Source: Lacihabitans sp. CCS-44 | Lineage (GTDB): Bacteria; Bacteroidota; Bacteroidia; Cytophagales; Spirosomataceae | Reading direction: 5' to 3' | Assembly: GCF_024343735.1 (NCBI RefSeq) | Contig: NZ_RJUE01000061.1 | Location: 62,001-126,000 of the forward strand | DNA length: 64,000 bases | Shown: positions 41,064 to 51,399 of the stretch, in pieces | Numbering within the stretch: the first letter of the stretch is position 1 | Layout of the letters: each line of letters begins with the position of its first letter | The notes under the pieces: model-generated | Database searches by the model: none | Seen by the model: the letters and a program-made list of their open reading frames with translations, nothing else | Told to the model about the DNA's origin: nothing | Made by a program: the position numbers and the translations under genes

Positions 41064-42143
41064 ATGAAAATTGTGAAGCACCAAATCCTTACATTGCTGA
41101 GCCTAATGCTCATTTTGGCCTGTGATCCACCTGCAGATTCGCCCCAAGCTACTGATCCTACTTCGATGTATTTTCCATCCAATAATAATTCTGCATGGGA
41201 AACAATACCGATGACGTCACTGGGGTGGAATGAAGAAGCCGTGAAACCTCTGAAAGACTTTTTGATTCAGAAAAACTCAAAGTCTTTTATGATTTTGGTC
41301 AATGGTCGCGTTGTGTTGGAAGAGTATTTTGACGGACATACTTCAACTACTACTTGGGCGTGGAACAGTGCTGGCAAAACTTTGGTATCGGCCACCACAG
41401 GTATTGCTCAACAAGAGGGTTTGCTCAATATCAATGATAAGGTATCGCAGTATATTGGAACTGGCTGGACCAGCGAAATTTTAGAAAAAGAGAACCTCAT
41501 CAGCAGCCGAAACCTGCTGACCATGACTTCTGGGCTGGATGATGAAAAGCAACTCGTTACAAAATCGAACCTGACCCATGTGGCCGATGCAGGCAAACGT
41601 TGGGCTTACGGGAATGTTTTTCAAAAACTGATGGATGTAGTGGCTGCTGCCAGCAACAAAAGCTTTGAGAATTACTTCAATGGCAAAATCAAAGATAAGA
41701 TTGGAATGGACGGCTCTTGGAATATGGGGCTTATATTTAAGCTTTATCATAGTAATACCCGCAGTATGGCGAGATTTGGTCTGCTGGCACTCAACAAAGG
41801 AAAATGGAAAGAAGAACAAATACTGAATAGGACGTTTTTTGAAGAAAGTATAAATTCTTCACAAAGTATCAATCCATCGTATGGCTATTTGTGGTGGTTA
41901 AATGGTAAATCCAGTTTCATGGTGCCCAGTTCTCAAACGGTGTTTCCAGGTATGTTAGTTCCTAATGCCCCTGCAGATATGTATGCGGCTATGGGTGCCG
42001 AAGACCAGCGTATTTATGTAATTCCGAGCAAAAACATGGTGGTAGTTAGAATGGGCGACGCCTCAGATAAAGCAAATCCAAATTTTGCAGTTTCAGGCTT
42101 CGATAAAGCCCTTTGGGAGAAAATCAATGCAGTAATAAAGTGA
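41064..42143 (+). CDS. serine hydrolase, class C beta-lactamase fold
   Basis: Protein of 359 residues. The signal ends LMLILACDPP, a lipobox with Cys20. The hydrolase domain has the SxxK motif as SAGK in TTWAWNSAGKTLVSATTGIAQQEGLL, followed by LLTMTSGLDD, and YGN in RWAYGNVFQKLMDVV as the YxN motif. The third motif lies near GYLWWLNG. Family members include esterases and peptidases, and few are true beta-lactamases. Probably anchored in a membrane facing the periplasm. Single gene. Confidence 0.9.
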   Translation: MKIVKHQILTLLSLMLILACDPPADSPQATDPTSMYFPSNNNSAWETIPMTSLGWNEEAVKPLKDFLIQKNSKSFMILVNGRVVLEEYFDGHTSTTTWAWNSAGKTLVSATTGIAQQEGLLNINDKVSQYIGTGWTSEILEKENLISSRNLLTMTSGLDDEKQLVTKSNLTHVADAGKRWAYGNVFQKLMDVVAAASNKSFENYFNGKIKDKIGMDGSWNMGLIFKLYHSNTRSMARFGLLALNKGKWKEEQILNRTFFEESINSSQSINPSYGYLWWLNGKSSFMVPSSQTVFPGMLVPNAPADMYAAMGAEDQRIYVIPSKNMVVVRMGDASDKANPNFAVSGFDKALWEKINAVIK

Positions 42144-42301
42144 GGCTTCGAGTTGGTTTTTGAAATAATATGGTGCTGTACAAGAAAACCTATTTTAACC
42201 CACATAAATTTTAGAGCTATTTGACTCTGAACTTTGTTTTGCCAAAAGAATTCTATTATTTTTAATTCAGATATCTAACACAAAGCAAAATTAATATACC
42301 A

Positions 42302-42826
42302 ATGACACACTTAATTTGGGGTTTACTTAATTTTAGTCTCCTTATATATTTTCTAATAATCTGTTTCAAATTAGTCAAAGTTGCAAGAAACCATATTGGA
42401 GGTTTTGCTACAATTGTTTTTGTATTTGGACTTTTGTCTTTTGTAGGTGGCCCTAAATCTGATAGTAATGCCGTCAAAGTTAATCAAACTAAAACGTTTA
42501 AGTTTGCTTTAAAAGATAGTATAGAGTTGAATTCAGGCAAGTTTTCTCATGTTATTTTAGAAAATAACTGGGTAACAAAATACGATTTATTCCTTAATTC
42601 AGGCAAGGGAAGTACTTCACAAAAAAACACTCCCATAAGTGCATATTCTGGAACGACGGGTTTGGTGATGGGTACAATTTGGAAGCCAATAAATATCAAC
42701 GTTTTAAAGACCAACGACAATAACAAATTTAAATATGTTGTTTATGGAGTCGTAGATTGGAAATTACTTGGAGCTACACTTTATACGCAAGCTAAAGTTT
42801 ATGAGGGAACTGTAGCATTGAAATAA
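42302..42826 (+). CDS. hypothetical membrane-anchored protein
   Basis: Protein of 174 residues. Two hydrophobic segments lie at the N-terminus (about 4-24, LIWGLLNFSLLIYFLIICF, and 33-52, IGGFATIVFVFGLLSFVGG), followed by a beta-rich soluble domain (KTFKFALKDSIELNSGKFSHVILENNWVTKYDLFLN). No family recognised. It precedes the gene at 42889 by 62 bp in the same direction, which may indicate co-expression. Confidence 0.62.
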   Translation: MTHLIWGLLNFSLLIYFLIICFKLVKVARNHIGGFATIVFVFGLLSFVGGPKSDSNAVKVNQTKTFKFALKDSIELNSGKFSHVILENNWVTKYDLFLNSGKGSTSQKNTPISAYSGTTGLVMGTIWKPININVLKTNDNNKFKYVVYGVVDWKLLGATLYTQAKVYEGTVALK

Positions 42827-42888
42827 GTTCTCTACCAAATTTCAATTTTCAAGGAATTAGACTTAGATTGTTTTTTTTTAACCAATTC

Positions 42889-43650
42889 ATGAAAATCAAA
42901 TCTCTTTTAATTGTTGCTTTTACAGCTATTTTCTTCTCTTCATTTGCCCAAGACCCAAAAGAGGGATATGCGATCGGCAAGAAAATCCTTAATTTAATAA
43001 ATCAAAATAAAGCCACTGAGTTGGCTGAAATGGTCAATTATCCGCTTCAAAGGCTGAGCCCAGTACCAGATATTAAAAACGAAAAGGAATTTGTGGCTTA
43101 TTTTCCCATACTTTTTGATGCGAAGTTTAAAAAACTGATTCCAAAGTTTTCTCAAAAAGAGGTAATGGCCAGAAATGGTATGTTCGGTATGGTGGGTGAG
43201 GTATTTAATGGAGAAATATGGTATGATGAATCAGGGATTTATACTGTAAATTACAATTCTGACAAAGAAATGGCTCTTGAAAAAGCATTGAACGATAAAA
43301 CAAAAACTATTATTCATCCTTCTTTAAGAGACTTTGAAACTAATATTTTAATGCTTAAATCGAAGAATTTGGAGCTTAGGATAGATTATACCAAAGATGG
43401 AAAATGTCGTTATGCTTCTTGGAGTAAAGGGAAAGCCATAAGCCAAAAGCCAGATTTGATCCTGGTTGGTGCCCAAGAAATTAGCGATGGGCATCCTCCA
43501 TATCCTTTCTACGTTTTTAAGAATAAAAACTGGAAATATACCGTCACAGAAGAATTTGAATGCGAAGACTGCGACATGTTGGACAGAATGCTGATTTTAG
43601 AAGAAAATGGTGTGCAGAAAAGTAGAATTTTGATGAGAATATCTAAGTGA
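42889..43650 (+). CDS. secreted hypothetical protein
   Basis: The ATG at 42889 starts a signal peptide (MKIKSLLIVAFTAIFFSSFAQ); an upstream in-frame start adds a hydrophobic FFFNQF stretch and is less likely. The product is 253 residues. It opens PKEGYAIGKKILNLINQNKATELAEMVNYPLQRLSP, like proteins with an NTF2/SnoaL-type fold that measure pocket-bound ligands, but no motif is diagnostic. Cysteines occur late (FECEDCDMLD). Function unknown. Confidence 0.7.
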   Translation: MKIKSLLIVAFTAIFFSSFAQDPKEGYAIGKKILNLINQNKATELAEMVNYPLQRLSPVPDIKNEKEFVAYFPILFDAKFKKLIPKFSQKEVMARNGMFGMVGEVFNGEIWYDESGIYTVNYNSDKEMALEKALNDKTKTIIHPSLRDFETNILMLKSKNLELRIDYTKDGKCRYASWSKGKAISQKPDLILVGAQEISDGHPPYPFYVFKNKNWKYTVTEEFECEDCDMLDRMLILEENGVQKSRILMRISK

Positions 43651-43797
43651 AACAAGGGTTATGAATTTCTTTATAAGCACTAATGGTATCAGACGTATTT
43701 ATTAAGATTTACATTCCCAAAAACATTGAAAAATTCATTAGTTCTCCATTGATTTTAATTTATAACCCAAAACAGAATAAATATTATAGCTCTGTCT

Positions 43798-46700
43798 TTA
43801 TGGTACGTTTCCATAAATGTTAGCCTTGCAGCCCCCAATTTTGGCACTGAAAACAGTATTTGTGCCGGTACTAAAGCCCGGAAGCAGTTCAATGTTTTTT
43901 CCCGCAAAAAGTTTTTGATTAATTCCTGTTGCAATTCCTGATGACATTTTTATCAAATCTAAAGCTTCGTAGGTATTATTGGTTGCTTGAGGGCTATCCA
44001 ATATAAACTGATTGGGGCAAATTTTGAACACATGGATTTCATATTTAAATTGTATACTGGAGGTTCTCAAAAAAAGATTTTCGCCGTGTTGCAAAATAAC
44101 AGAATAATTAGAGCCTGCAGTACCAAATATAATATCAGAGACCAATCTCATTGAAGCACTGTCTGACTCTATTTTATAAGGTTCGCCACCAAGATTCTGC
44201 TCATAGCGATTGAAGTACACTCCTTTATTGGTTCCAAGTATATTAGGACTACTGGCTTTAACAATTTTTTCTGTCCCTGCCGAAGTTAAATCTGATTTAT
44301 ATAAAAAGCTACCTACACCATCGTAGGCTAAAAAGTATAGAAAATCATTGTAAAAGGCAAACTTAGAATTTTGGGCGAAATTCATTGGATTTGAAGAATC
44401 CGTTGGATTTATATCCTTGACGATTTCTGTTCCCGCAACCGTTCCATTGCTTTTCCATAGTTCAGAACCATGTGTTTCATCGTAAGCTTGAAAGGCCAGT
44501 AACTGATTTTTATAATTGGTAAAATAACTTGGGCACCCTCCGTTTATATCAAAAACTTTTAATTTGGTGGTATTTGCAGCAGCACCATTGGTTTTGTAAA
44601 GTGTACAGCCTTCAGAGGAATTATAATGTATAAAATACAAGTCGCTTCCAACAATATTGAATTCTGCACTAAGGTAACTAAAGGCATTATTGCCTGGTAT
44701 TAAGTCATCTAGGAGGGTTACATTTCCTGCTGTACCATCGCTAGAGAATATTTCCTCTCCTTGCGTTGGATGATAGCCTTTAAAATAGATTTTGTTATTG
44801 AACGCAATAAGGTCGCTGATATACCTGTTGTCGTAAGCGTTGCTTCCATCAGGAGAAGTGACAAAAGCCGTTCCCGCTTCTGTTCCATCTGTTTTGTAAA
44901 TTCTATTTCCGTTTGAAAAATAGATTAATCCGTTCATTACAACAAATTTGGTCAAATAATCAAACCTTGTATTGGTGACATTATATACCTTAGTAGGGGC
45001 ATTTAGCCCATCATAAACCCACAGATAGTAAGACTCCGCTATATAAAGTTTTGTTCCATCAGAAAATAGTTTGGCGATTTCGGTTGATGTGTTATAAAAA
45101 TCGTAGTTGGTATTGTAACCCGAATTGTTTTCAAGTGTTGGGTATTTATTTATTTCAAAAGCCAGTTTGGTATTGGTGGTGTCGCCATTGGTTTTCCATA
45201 CTTCAAGGCCATTTTTTCCATTATCTGCGGCAAAATATAAGGTTGAGCCAACTTGAGCAGTAATGTTAAAGCTTTGCGAGTTATCAGCATTATTAGCCGT
45301 TGCTATATCTTTAACCAAACTCATGCTGGTACCATTGGTTTTGTATAACTCATAACCTATGGTTTTGTCATAAGCCGAAAAGAATAATTGTCCTGATGAG
45401 GTGGCTATTGGGTAAAAATTAGTGAGATTCAAACCAGGGTTAATTGTTGACATTTTAGAATTTGTCGATACAAACGAAAAAGCATTGACAGAAGACATCC
45501 AAGCATCGTATTTTCCATCAGCATCATTTACGACATAGAAAATCAAATCTCCGAGGATTTTTATGTAAGAATAATCACCAGACGTGGTTCCTAATGCGTG
45601 GTCTTTTATTAGTACGGTACCATTTATACTACCATCAGAAAACCAAAGTTCAGTTCCATTGTTTTGGTTAGTGGCTAAAAAAACAACATTTCCGTTGCCC
45701 ACTGGGTAGAATTTTCTTTTATTGGGATCAGTCGGAAATGGGTCACCATTAGCCAACGGATTTATGTCCTTACAACTGTAGGCAAGGTTTGGGTTATCAG
45801 ATATTTGATAAAGTCTGCATTCATTGTCGGGAGTGGTGGAGGTAAAAAAAAGTTTACCACCCGAAACAGTAAAATCTTTTGCATTTAAAACATTAAAACC
45901 TCCTGTATAATAATATACAAAGGTCGGCGGAAGTGCAGGATTATCAATATAAAGCAAGTTTGTAAATGTTTGATTCATAGTGAAATATACCCTGTTCTGG
46001 AAAACTGTTAGGTTTTTAGGATATTGATATGAGCCACCCTGCACCGCTACAGTACCAAGTTCAGTTCCATCAGTTGTCCATAAGGAGGGTATATTAGAGG
46101 TGTTATAAGCTTCAAAATATCCATTCGATGCTACCGAAACAGGCTTTGGTCCAAAAGAATAAAAAGACGAATTAGCACCAGTATTGATGTCTTTTAGGAT
46201 AAAAGTACCTGCCGAAGTACCATCAGTTACCCATGGTTCTGTACCATTAATGCCGTCGTTTGCAAAAAACAAAACTTTGTTGGTTAGCTGAGTAAATCCT
46301 GTCGGACTTGAGCTGTTAAGTCCACTATTAATGTTTTTTACCATTTGTGTTCCCAATGAAGTACCATCAGTTTTCCATAATTCTGAACCATTTGTGCCAT
46401 CGTTGGCAGAAAAAAAAGCAACTGATTGGCCTCCGATGTTGGTTACAGTAAGACTGCTGATACTGGGGTCTCCTGAGCCCGGATTTATATCAGCTAAGCG
46501 AAAAGTTCCAACTGGCGTTCCATCAGAGACCCAAAGTTCATGGTCGAAGTTTTGTTGAGAAATGGACGCTATAATTAGAACTTTATTTCCGAACGGTGTG
46601 ACAGCATTTATTCTATTAAAATGAGGTATAGGGCCTGAGGGAACTGTCGCATTTGGTGTGAAAATCTGACTAGTTCCAGCGTTTGTTCCATCCGTTTTCC

Positions 46701-46890
46701 AGACTCTTACGTTGGATTGAGCCGCCGTACCAGCGGTAAAATATAGGGTTCCGTTCAGGTCCACGCCATATCTAGGGTGCGAGCTTTGATTTGACTCATT
46801 TATAGTTAGAAGTTTTGATTGAGCTAAAACAAAATGGCCAGTAAGAATGAGAAAAACGAACTTGAGAAAGGTAGAGTAAATAGTATTCAT
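43798..46890 (-). CDS. ELWxxDGT repeat protein with GCX C-terminus
   Basis: Protein of 1030 residues with signal peptide near MNTIYSTFLKFVFLILTGHFVLAQ. It has many repeats of the form ELWxxDGTxxGTxxxKDIxxGxxxS with LFFxAxDGxxGxE between them: ELWVSDGTPVGTFRLADINPG, ELWKTDGTSLGTQMVKNINSG, EPWVTDGTSAGTFILKDINTG and later ELWKSNGTVAGTEIVKDINP. These are predicted beta-propeller blades. The C-terminus IELLPGFSTGTNTVFSAKIGGC is the GCX signature, here followed by nine more residues (KANIYGNVP). Secreted or surface-bound; function unknown. Monocistronic. Confidence 0.9.
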   Translation of the reverse strand: MNTIYSTFLKFVFLILTGHFVLAQSKLLTINESNQSSHPRYGVDLNGTLYFTAGTAAQSNVRVWKTDGTNAGTSQIFTPNATVPSGPIPHFNRINAVTPFGNKVLIIASISQQNFDHELWVSDGTPVGTFRLADINPGSGDPSISSLTVTNIGGQSVAFFSANDGTNGSELWKTDGTSLGTQMVKNINSGLNSSSPTGFTQLTNKVLFFANDGINGTEPWVTDGTSAGTFILKDINTGANSSFYSFGPKPVSVASNGYFEAYNTSNIPSLWTTDGTELGTVAVQGGSYQYPKNLTVFQNRVYFTMNQTFTNLLYIDNPALPPTFVYYYTGGFNVLNAKDFTVSGGKLFFTSTTPDNECRLYQISDNPNLAYSCKDINPLANGDPFPTDPNKRKFYPVGNGNVVFLATNQNNGTELWFSDGSINGTVLIKDHALGTTSGDYSYIKILGDLIFYVVNDADGKYDAWMSSVNAFSFVSTNSKMSTINPGLNLTNFYPIATSSGQLFFSAYDKTIGYELYKTNGTSMSLVKDIATANNADNSQSFNITAQVGSTLYFAADNGKNGLEVWKTNGDTTNTKLAFEINKYPTLENNSGYNTNYDFYNTSTEIAKLFSDGTKLYIAESYYLWVYDGLNAPTKVYNVTNTRFDYLTKFVVMNGLIYFSNGNRIYKTDGTEAGTAFVTSPDGSNAYDNRYISDLIAFNNKIYFKGYHPTQGEEIFSSDGTAGNVTLLDDLIPGNNAFSYLSAEFNIVGSDLYFIHYNSSEGCTLYKTNGAAANTTKLKVFDINGGCPSYFTNYKNQLLAFQAYDETHGSELWKSNGTVAGTEIVKDINPTDSSNPMNFAQNSKFAFYNDFLYFLAYDGVGSFLYKSDLTSAGTEKIVKASSPNILGTNKGVYFNRYEQNLGGEPYKIESDSASMRLVSDIIFGTAGSNYSVILQHGENLFLRTSSIQFKYEIHVFKICPNQFILDSPQATNNTYEALDLIKMSSGIATGINQKLFAGKNIELLPGFSTGTNTVFSAKIGGCKANIYGNVP

Positions 46891-47062
46891 TTTGCTACTT
46901 GATATTTTTCAGTAATCAAAATTATGTCTTGAATCTCTATTTTGTTTTCAAATGTGGAGTGTTTTATTTTACGGTTTGTTTATTAATAGTTCTGTTTTTT
47001 TACTGGTGAAGAACTCAAGTTTCAATTTGCGAACATAATAGTTAAAATGCTAAGGAATCAAA

Positions 47063-47090
47063 ACAAAAAAGAGGAATAATTATTCCTCTT
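47063..47090 (-). terminator. terminator of polA
   Basis: On the minus strand, perfect 11-bp arms AAGAGGAATAA / TTATTCCTCTT (47069-47090) are followed by TTTTGTTT, 24 bp after the polA stop. Confidence 0.8.
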
Positions 47091-47113
47091 CCAGTTCTAT
47101 TTTATCAAAAAAA

Positions 47114-49921
47114 TCAATGTGCTTCTAACCAATTTTTACCCACACCAATTCCGGTTTCTATTTTCACTTTCATCGGTATGGCGTTGACCATATAGTAATC
47201 CACTTTTTCTTTTAAATAATCAATTTCTGAAATATGGGCATCAAAAACCAATTCGTCATGTACCTGTAGAATCATCTTTGATTTCAGCTTTTCAGACTTC
47301 ATAAAATCATGAATATTGATCATGGCCACTTTTATCATATCTGCTGCTGAACCTTGTATGGGAGCATTTATGGCATTTCTTTCTGCAAAACCTCTATTGG
47401 TTTGGTTTCTTGAGTTGATATCTCTCAAATAACGCCTTCTACCTAAAATTGTCTCTACATATTCGGTTTCACGGGCTTTGTTCACGCATTCGTCCATAAA
47501 TGTTTTCACATTTGGAAACTGTGTAAAATAAGCATCGATGATGTCTTTTGCTTCTCCTCTTGGAATGCCCAATCTTTGAGCCAAACCAAAGGCTGAAATA
47601 CCGTAAATGATACCAAAGTTTACCATTTTGGCTTTTCTTCGCATGTCAGAACTTACAGCGTCTAGCCCAACTCCAAATACTTTCGCAGCCGTAGTAGAGT
47701 GAATGTCAATGCCTTGATTGAAGGCTTCTACCATACTGGTGTCCTCACTAAAGGCCGCCATTATACGCAATTCTATTTGAGAGTAATCGGCAGAAAGTAT
47801 CAAATGCTCACTGTCTCGAGGAATAAATGCCTTACGGATTTCACGTCCTCGCTCGGTTCTTATTGGAATATTTTGCAAATTCGGATTTGTAGAACTCAAA
47901 CGACCCGTAGCCGTAACTGCCTGGTTATATGAAGTATGTATTCTGCCAGTTTTTTTCGAAATCAACTGTGGAAGTGCCTCAACATACGTACTTTTGAGTT
48001 TGCTCAATTCCCTGAAATCCAGTATTTTCTTTACGATTTGGTGTTCGGCTTCGTAGTTGCTCAACACATCTTCGCCAGTGGCATATTGGCCAGTTGGGGT
48101 TTTCTTTGGTTTATCGTCAATTTTCATTTGCTCAAAGAGAATCTCTCCCAATTGCTTGGGCGAACCCACATTGAACTCCATACCCGCAATCTCAAAAATC
48201 TCAGATTGAGTAATTACCAAATCTTTGTGAAGCGTATCAGAAAGGTCTTGAAGAGCTTGAACGTCTAGCTTTACACCTTCACGCTCCATGCTACTCAAAA
48301 CACTCACCAAGGGTACTTCTACTTCATAAAGCAGTTTTTCTTGAGAGGTTTTTTTGAGTTCCTTGTCCAAAATAGTTTTGAGCTGCAACGTAATATCAGC
48401 ATCTTCTGCGGCATATTCTTTAATTACCTCCAAAGGAACATCTCGCATATTTCCTTGTTTTTTGCCCTTACCGCCAATGAGCGTTTCTATGCTCACTGGC
48501 TCATAATTGAGGTAATTCATGGCCAAATAATCCATACCATGCCTTTGTTCGGGTTCAACGATATAGTGAGCCAACATCGTATCGTACAGTTCTCCTTTGA
48601 GTTCCATACCATAATTGCTCAATATCGTCAAGTCGTATTTCAAGTTTTGAGCAATTTTCATGATTTTCTCATTCTCAAAAACAGGCCTGAATTCTTCCAA
48701 AACGGCTTTGGCTTCTTCAAATCGAGGTGGACAAGGTACATAATAGGCCTCTTTGGCTCTGTAAGCAAACGAAAGTCCTACGATTTCGGCATCTACTGCA
48801 TCAACGTCAGTGGTTTCTGTGTCAAAACAAATTTCGTCTTGGGCCATCAAATATTCAATCAGTTCGGCTCTTTGCTCTTTGCCTTCTATCAGATAATAAT
48901 CATGTACTACTGAATTGATGGTGTCTTTTTCTTTGGCCTCTTTTACTTCTTCTTCCTCTTCTGTTGCACCAAAAAGTGAGATTTGATTGGTTTCCACCTT
49001 TGCCTTTACTTTTGGCTCAGGTTTGTTAATGTCCTGATTCGTTCCATCTGATTTTATCAATCTGGTCTTTAAGGTTCTAAATTCCAGTTCGTCCAATAAA
49101 GCCGAAAGTTCTTCAGTGTTTGGCTCACACATTTTGAGGTCATCTTCGTCAAATTCAACGGGCACGTTAATATCTATCCGAGCCAAATGTTTCGACATTA
49201 AAGCACTTTCTTTTCCAGCCCTAATTTTCTCACCTATTTTGTTTGGAATCTTTTCTGCATTTTCTAAAATTCCTTCAATCGTATCGTATTCTTGGAGCAA
49301 TTTCACCGCAGTTTTTTCGCCCACTCCCGGAATTCCGGGAATGTTGTCCACTTTATCGCCCATCAAACCAAGCATGTCTATCACTTGGTCAATTCGGCTG
49401 ATATCCCATTTGGCAAGAATTTCAGGAACTCCCATCACTTCTATACCATTGCCTAAAAATGCGGGTTTGTATAAGAAAATATGCTCATCTACCAACTGCC
49501 CGTAATCTTTGTCGGGCGTGTACATAAACACGTCAAATTCGTCTTTTGGGGCTTTTTTTGCCAAAGTGCCAATAATGTCATCCGCCTCAAAGCCGTCCAA
49601 CTCTATCATCGGGATGTTCATTGCTCTTACCAATCTTTTCACCAAAGGAATGGCCACCGAAATATCTTCTGGCTGAGCTTCTCTATTGGCCTTATATTCA
49701 GGAAAATCCACATGGCGAAAGGTGGGAGCTTTGGTGTCAAAACATACGGCAAAGTGTGTTGGTTTCTCTTTTTTTATAACCTCAAGCATGGTGTTGGTAA
49801 ATCCAAAAACAGCACTGGTATTGAGACCAGTAGAGGCAATTCTTGGATTTTTGATAAAAGCGAAATGAGCCCTGTAAATCAAGGCCATGGCATCGAGCAA
49901 AAACAATTTTTTAGAACGCAT
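47114..49921 (-). CDS. polA: DNA polymerase I
   Basis: Protein of 935 residues, the normal length for three-domain Pol I. Residues 1-290 are the 5'-3' exonuclease (FLLDAMALIYRAHFAF, ELDGFEADDIIGTLA, DMLGLMGDKVDNIPGIPGVGEKTA). Residues about 320-520 are a 3'-5' exonuclease with intact DxE in EICFDTETT, so proofreading is probably active. The rest is the polymerase: motif A LSADYSQIELRIMA, O-helix motif B RRKAKMVNFGIIYGISAFG, motif C QVHDELVFD. It repairs DNA and removes Okazaki primers. It is divergent from the haloperoxidase gene with 63 bp between them. Confidence 0.98.
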   Translation of the reverse strand: MRSKKLFLLDAMALIYRAHFAFIKNPRIASTGLNTSAVFGFTNTMLEVIKKEKPTHFAVCFDTKAPTFRHVDFPEYKANREAQPEDISVAIPLVKRLVRAMNIPMIELDGFEADDIIGTLAKKAPKDEFDVFMYTPDKDYGQLVDEHIFLYKPAFLGNGIEVMGVPEILAKWDISRIDQVIDMLGLMGDKVDNIPGIPGVGEKTAVKLLQEYDTIEGILENAEKIPNKIGEKIRAGKESALMSKHLARIDINVPVEFDEDDLKMCEPNTEELSALLDELEFRTLKTRLIKSDGTNQDINKPEPKVKAKVETNQISLFGATEEEEEVKEAKEKDTINSVVHDYYLIEGKEQRAELIEYLMAQDEICFDTETTDVDAVDAEIVGLSFAYRAKEAYYVPCPPRFEEAKAVLEEFRPVFENEKIMKIAQNLKYDLTILSNYGMELKGELYDTMLAHYIVEPEQRHGMDYLAMNYLNYEPVSIETLIGGKGKKQGNMRDVPLEVIKEYAAEDADITLQLKTILDKELKKTSQEKLLYEVEVPLVSVLSSMEREGVKLDVQALQDLSDTLHKDLVITQSEIFEIAGMEFNVGSPKQLGEILFEQMKIDDKPKKTPTGQYATGEDVLSNYEAEHQIVKKILDFRELSKLKSTYVEALPQLISKKTGRIHTSYNQAVTATGRLSSTNPNLQNIPIRTERGREIRKAFIPRDSEHLILSADYSQIELRIMAAFSEDTSMVEAFNQGIDIHSTTAAKVFGVGLDAVSSDMRRKAKMVNFGIIYGISAFGLAQRLGIPRGEAKDIIDAYFTQFPNVKTFMDECVNKARETEYVETILGRRRYLRDINSRNQTNRGFAERNAINAPIQGSAADMIKVAMINIHDFMKSEKLKSKMILQVHDELVFDAHISEIDYLKEKVDYYMVNAIPMKVKIETGIGVGKNWLEAH

Positions 49922-49984
49922 AAGAACTTATTATGATATAATGATTAAATTCGGCTTTAAATAAAAAATCAAAATACGGAAATT

Positions 49985-51382
49985 TTGAACAAGGATAAAA
50001 TCTATTTTGCAATATTACTATTTTTTGTTGCAAATTTAAGCTTCGGACAAGCACCTGCTCGTCGAGAATTTCAGACGGGAAATACTACACAATTGATTTT
50101 GAGTGAAACTGCTTTGCCAACCAAAAATTATGATTTCACCACTTCAGATTTGCAAGTAAAATGGCATTTATTGATATTGGACTTGATAGAGCAAACCACG
50201 GGTTACACACCTTTGGTAGCCGCACGATCGCTGGCTTATATAGATTTGGCTGCTTATGAATCTATTTTGCCTGCTTATTCAAAACGAGCATCACTATCAG
50301 GACAACTGCAAGGTTTCGAAAAGCCCAAAGAATTTGATATAGACACCACAGATTTTATCAAAGAAATAGCCTTAAACAATGCTCTTTTTGCCACTGTAGA
50401 TAAGTTTTTTGTGGCAGCTCCATTTATTTGGATGGAGAGAATCACGGCATTAAAAGACTCTGTCGATGCGAAATTTTCTATAAATCAATCGAAATTGGCT
50501 ATTATTAAGTCTAAAAATTATGGCGTTTCGGTTGCCGAAATGGTGATAAAATATGCAGACAAAGATGGGGGCAAAGACGCTCAATTCAGAAGTTATGATT
50601 TAAACTACCGACTTCCTTCTTGTGAGTCTTGTTTTGAAATAAACCGAGTGGCAGATTTGGAAAACACTGGGCCTTTGCACCCCAAATGGGGAAAAAACAG
50701 GACTTTTTTAGAGGACAATCAAACAGATTTTGACATAAAACCAGATTTTGAATACTCCAAATACAAGGATTCTCGATTTTATAAAGATGCTTTGGAGGTT
50801 TACAATGCCTCAAAAGAGGTAACAGCTGGTTCTGATAAAATGAATATTGCCAACTTTTGGGATGATGCAGCCACCTTTACTTATACAGCGGTTGGCCATT
50901 CGGTGTCAATTTTAACCCAATTGTTAAGAGCCAATCCAGTTTCGATAGATTCCGCTGCAAAGTTGTATGTTTCGCTTACTTTGGGTCTCAACGACGCCAT
51001 GATAGCAGCTTGGAAGTCGAAATACAAACACAATCTGATTCGACCAGGAGCTTATATCAAAAAATACATAGATTCTAAGTGGGAACCAGCCATTCTTACC
51101 CCACCATTTCCTGAGTTTCCATCGGGGCATTCTGTTCAATCTGCTACTATGGCTACGATTTTAACCAAATTATTGGGCAATAGTGTCAGTTTTACGGATT
51201 ATTCCAAATACTGGGTAGGAGAACCTAAGAAATTCAACAGTTTTTGGGAATCTGCCAACGAAACCAGTATTTCTAGGTTATATGGCGGTATACATTTCAG
51301 AGAAGCCCTCACCAAAGGCCAAGAAATGGGCAAAAAAGTAGGAGAGAATGTGTTGAAATTGAAGTTTGAGAAGGAATTATGA
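49985..51382 (+). CDS. vanadium haloperoxidase-like / PAP2-superfamily protein
   Basis: Protein of 465 residues. The only in-frame start before the signal peptide (KIYFAILLFFVANLSFGQ) is TTG at 49985, since a stop lies 27 bp upstream. It has the three PAP2 motifs: WKSKYKHNLIRPGAYIKK (Lys...Arg-Pro), PFPEFPSGHSVQSATMATI (PSGH), and SRLYGGIHFREALTKGQ (SR...H). These residues bind vanadate in haloperoxidases and phosphate in phosphatases. Bacterial members of this long secreted subgroup mostly have untested activity. It is 17 bp upstream of the MG2/plug gene, so the two are probably an operon. Confidence 0.85.
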   Translation: MNKDKIYFAILLFFVANLSFGQAPARREFQTGNTTQLILSETALPTKNYDFTTSDLQVKWHLLILDLIEQTTGYTPLVAARSLAYIDLAAYESILPAYSKRASLSGQLQGFEKPKEFDIDTTDFIKEIALNNALFATVDKFFVAAPFIWMERITALKDSVDAKFSINQSKLAIIKSKNYGVSVAEMVIKYADKDGGKDAQFRSYDLNYRLPSCESCFEINRVADLENTGPLHPKWGKNRTFLEDNQTDFDIKPDFEYSKYKDSRFYKDALEVYNASKEVTAGSDKMNIANFWDDAATFTYTAVGHSVSILTQLLRANPVSIDSAAKLYVSLTLGLNDAMIAAWKSKYKHNLIRPGAYIKKYIDSKWEPAILTPPFPEFPSGHSVQSATMATILTKLLGNSVSFTDYSKYWVGEPKKFNSFWESANETSISRLYGGIHFREALTKGQEMGKKVGENVLKLKFEKEL

Positions 51383-51399
51383 AAATTTAAATTTAGGTA

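Noticed and set aside
41064-42143. True beta-lactamase resistance gene
   Set aside because: The SxxK/YxN fold is shared with many esterases and peptidases, and nothing indicates beta-lactam hydrolysis.
48341-48913. 190-codon ORF antisense to polA
   Set aside because: It lies wholly inside polA on the opposite strand and reads as Phe-rich shadow sequence.
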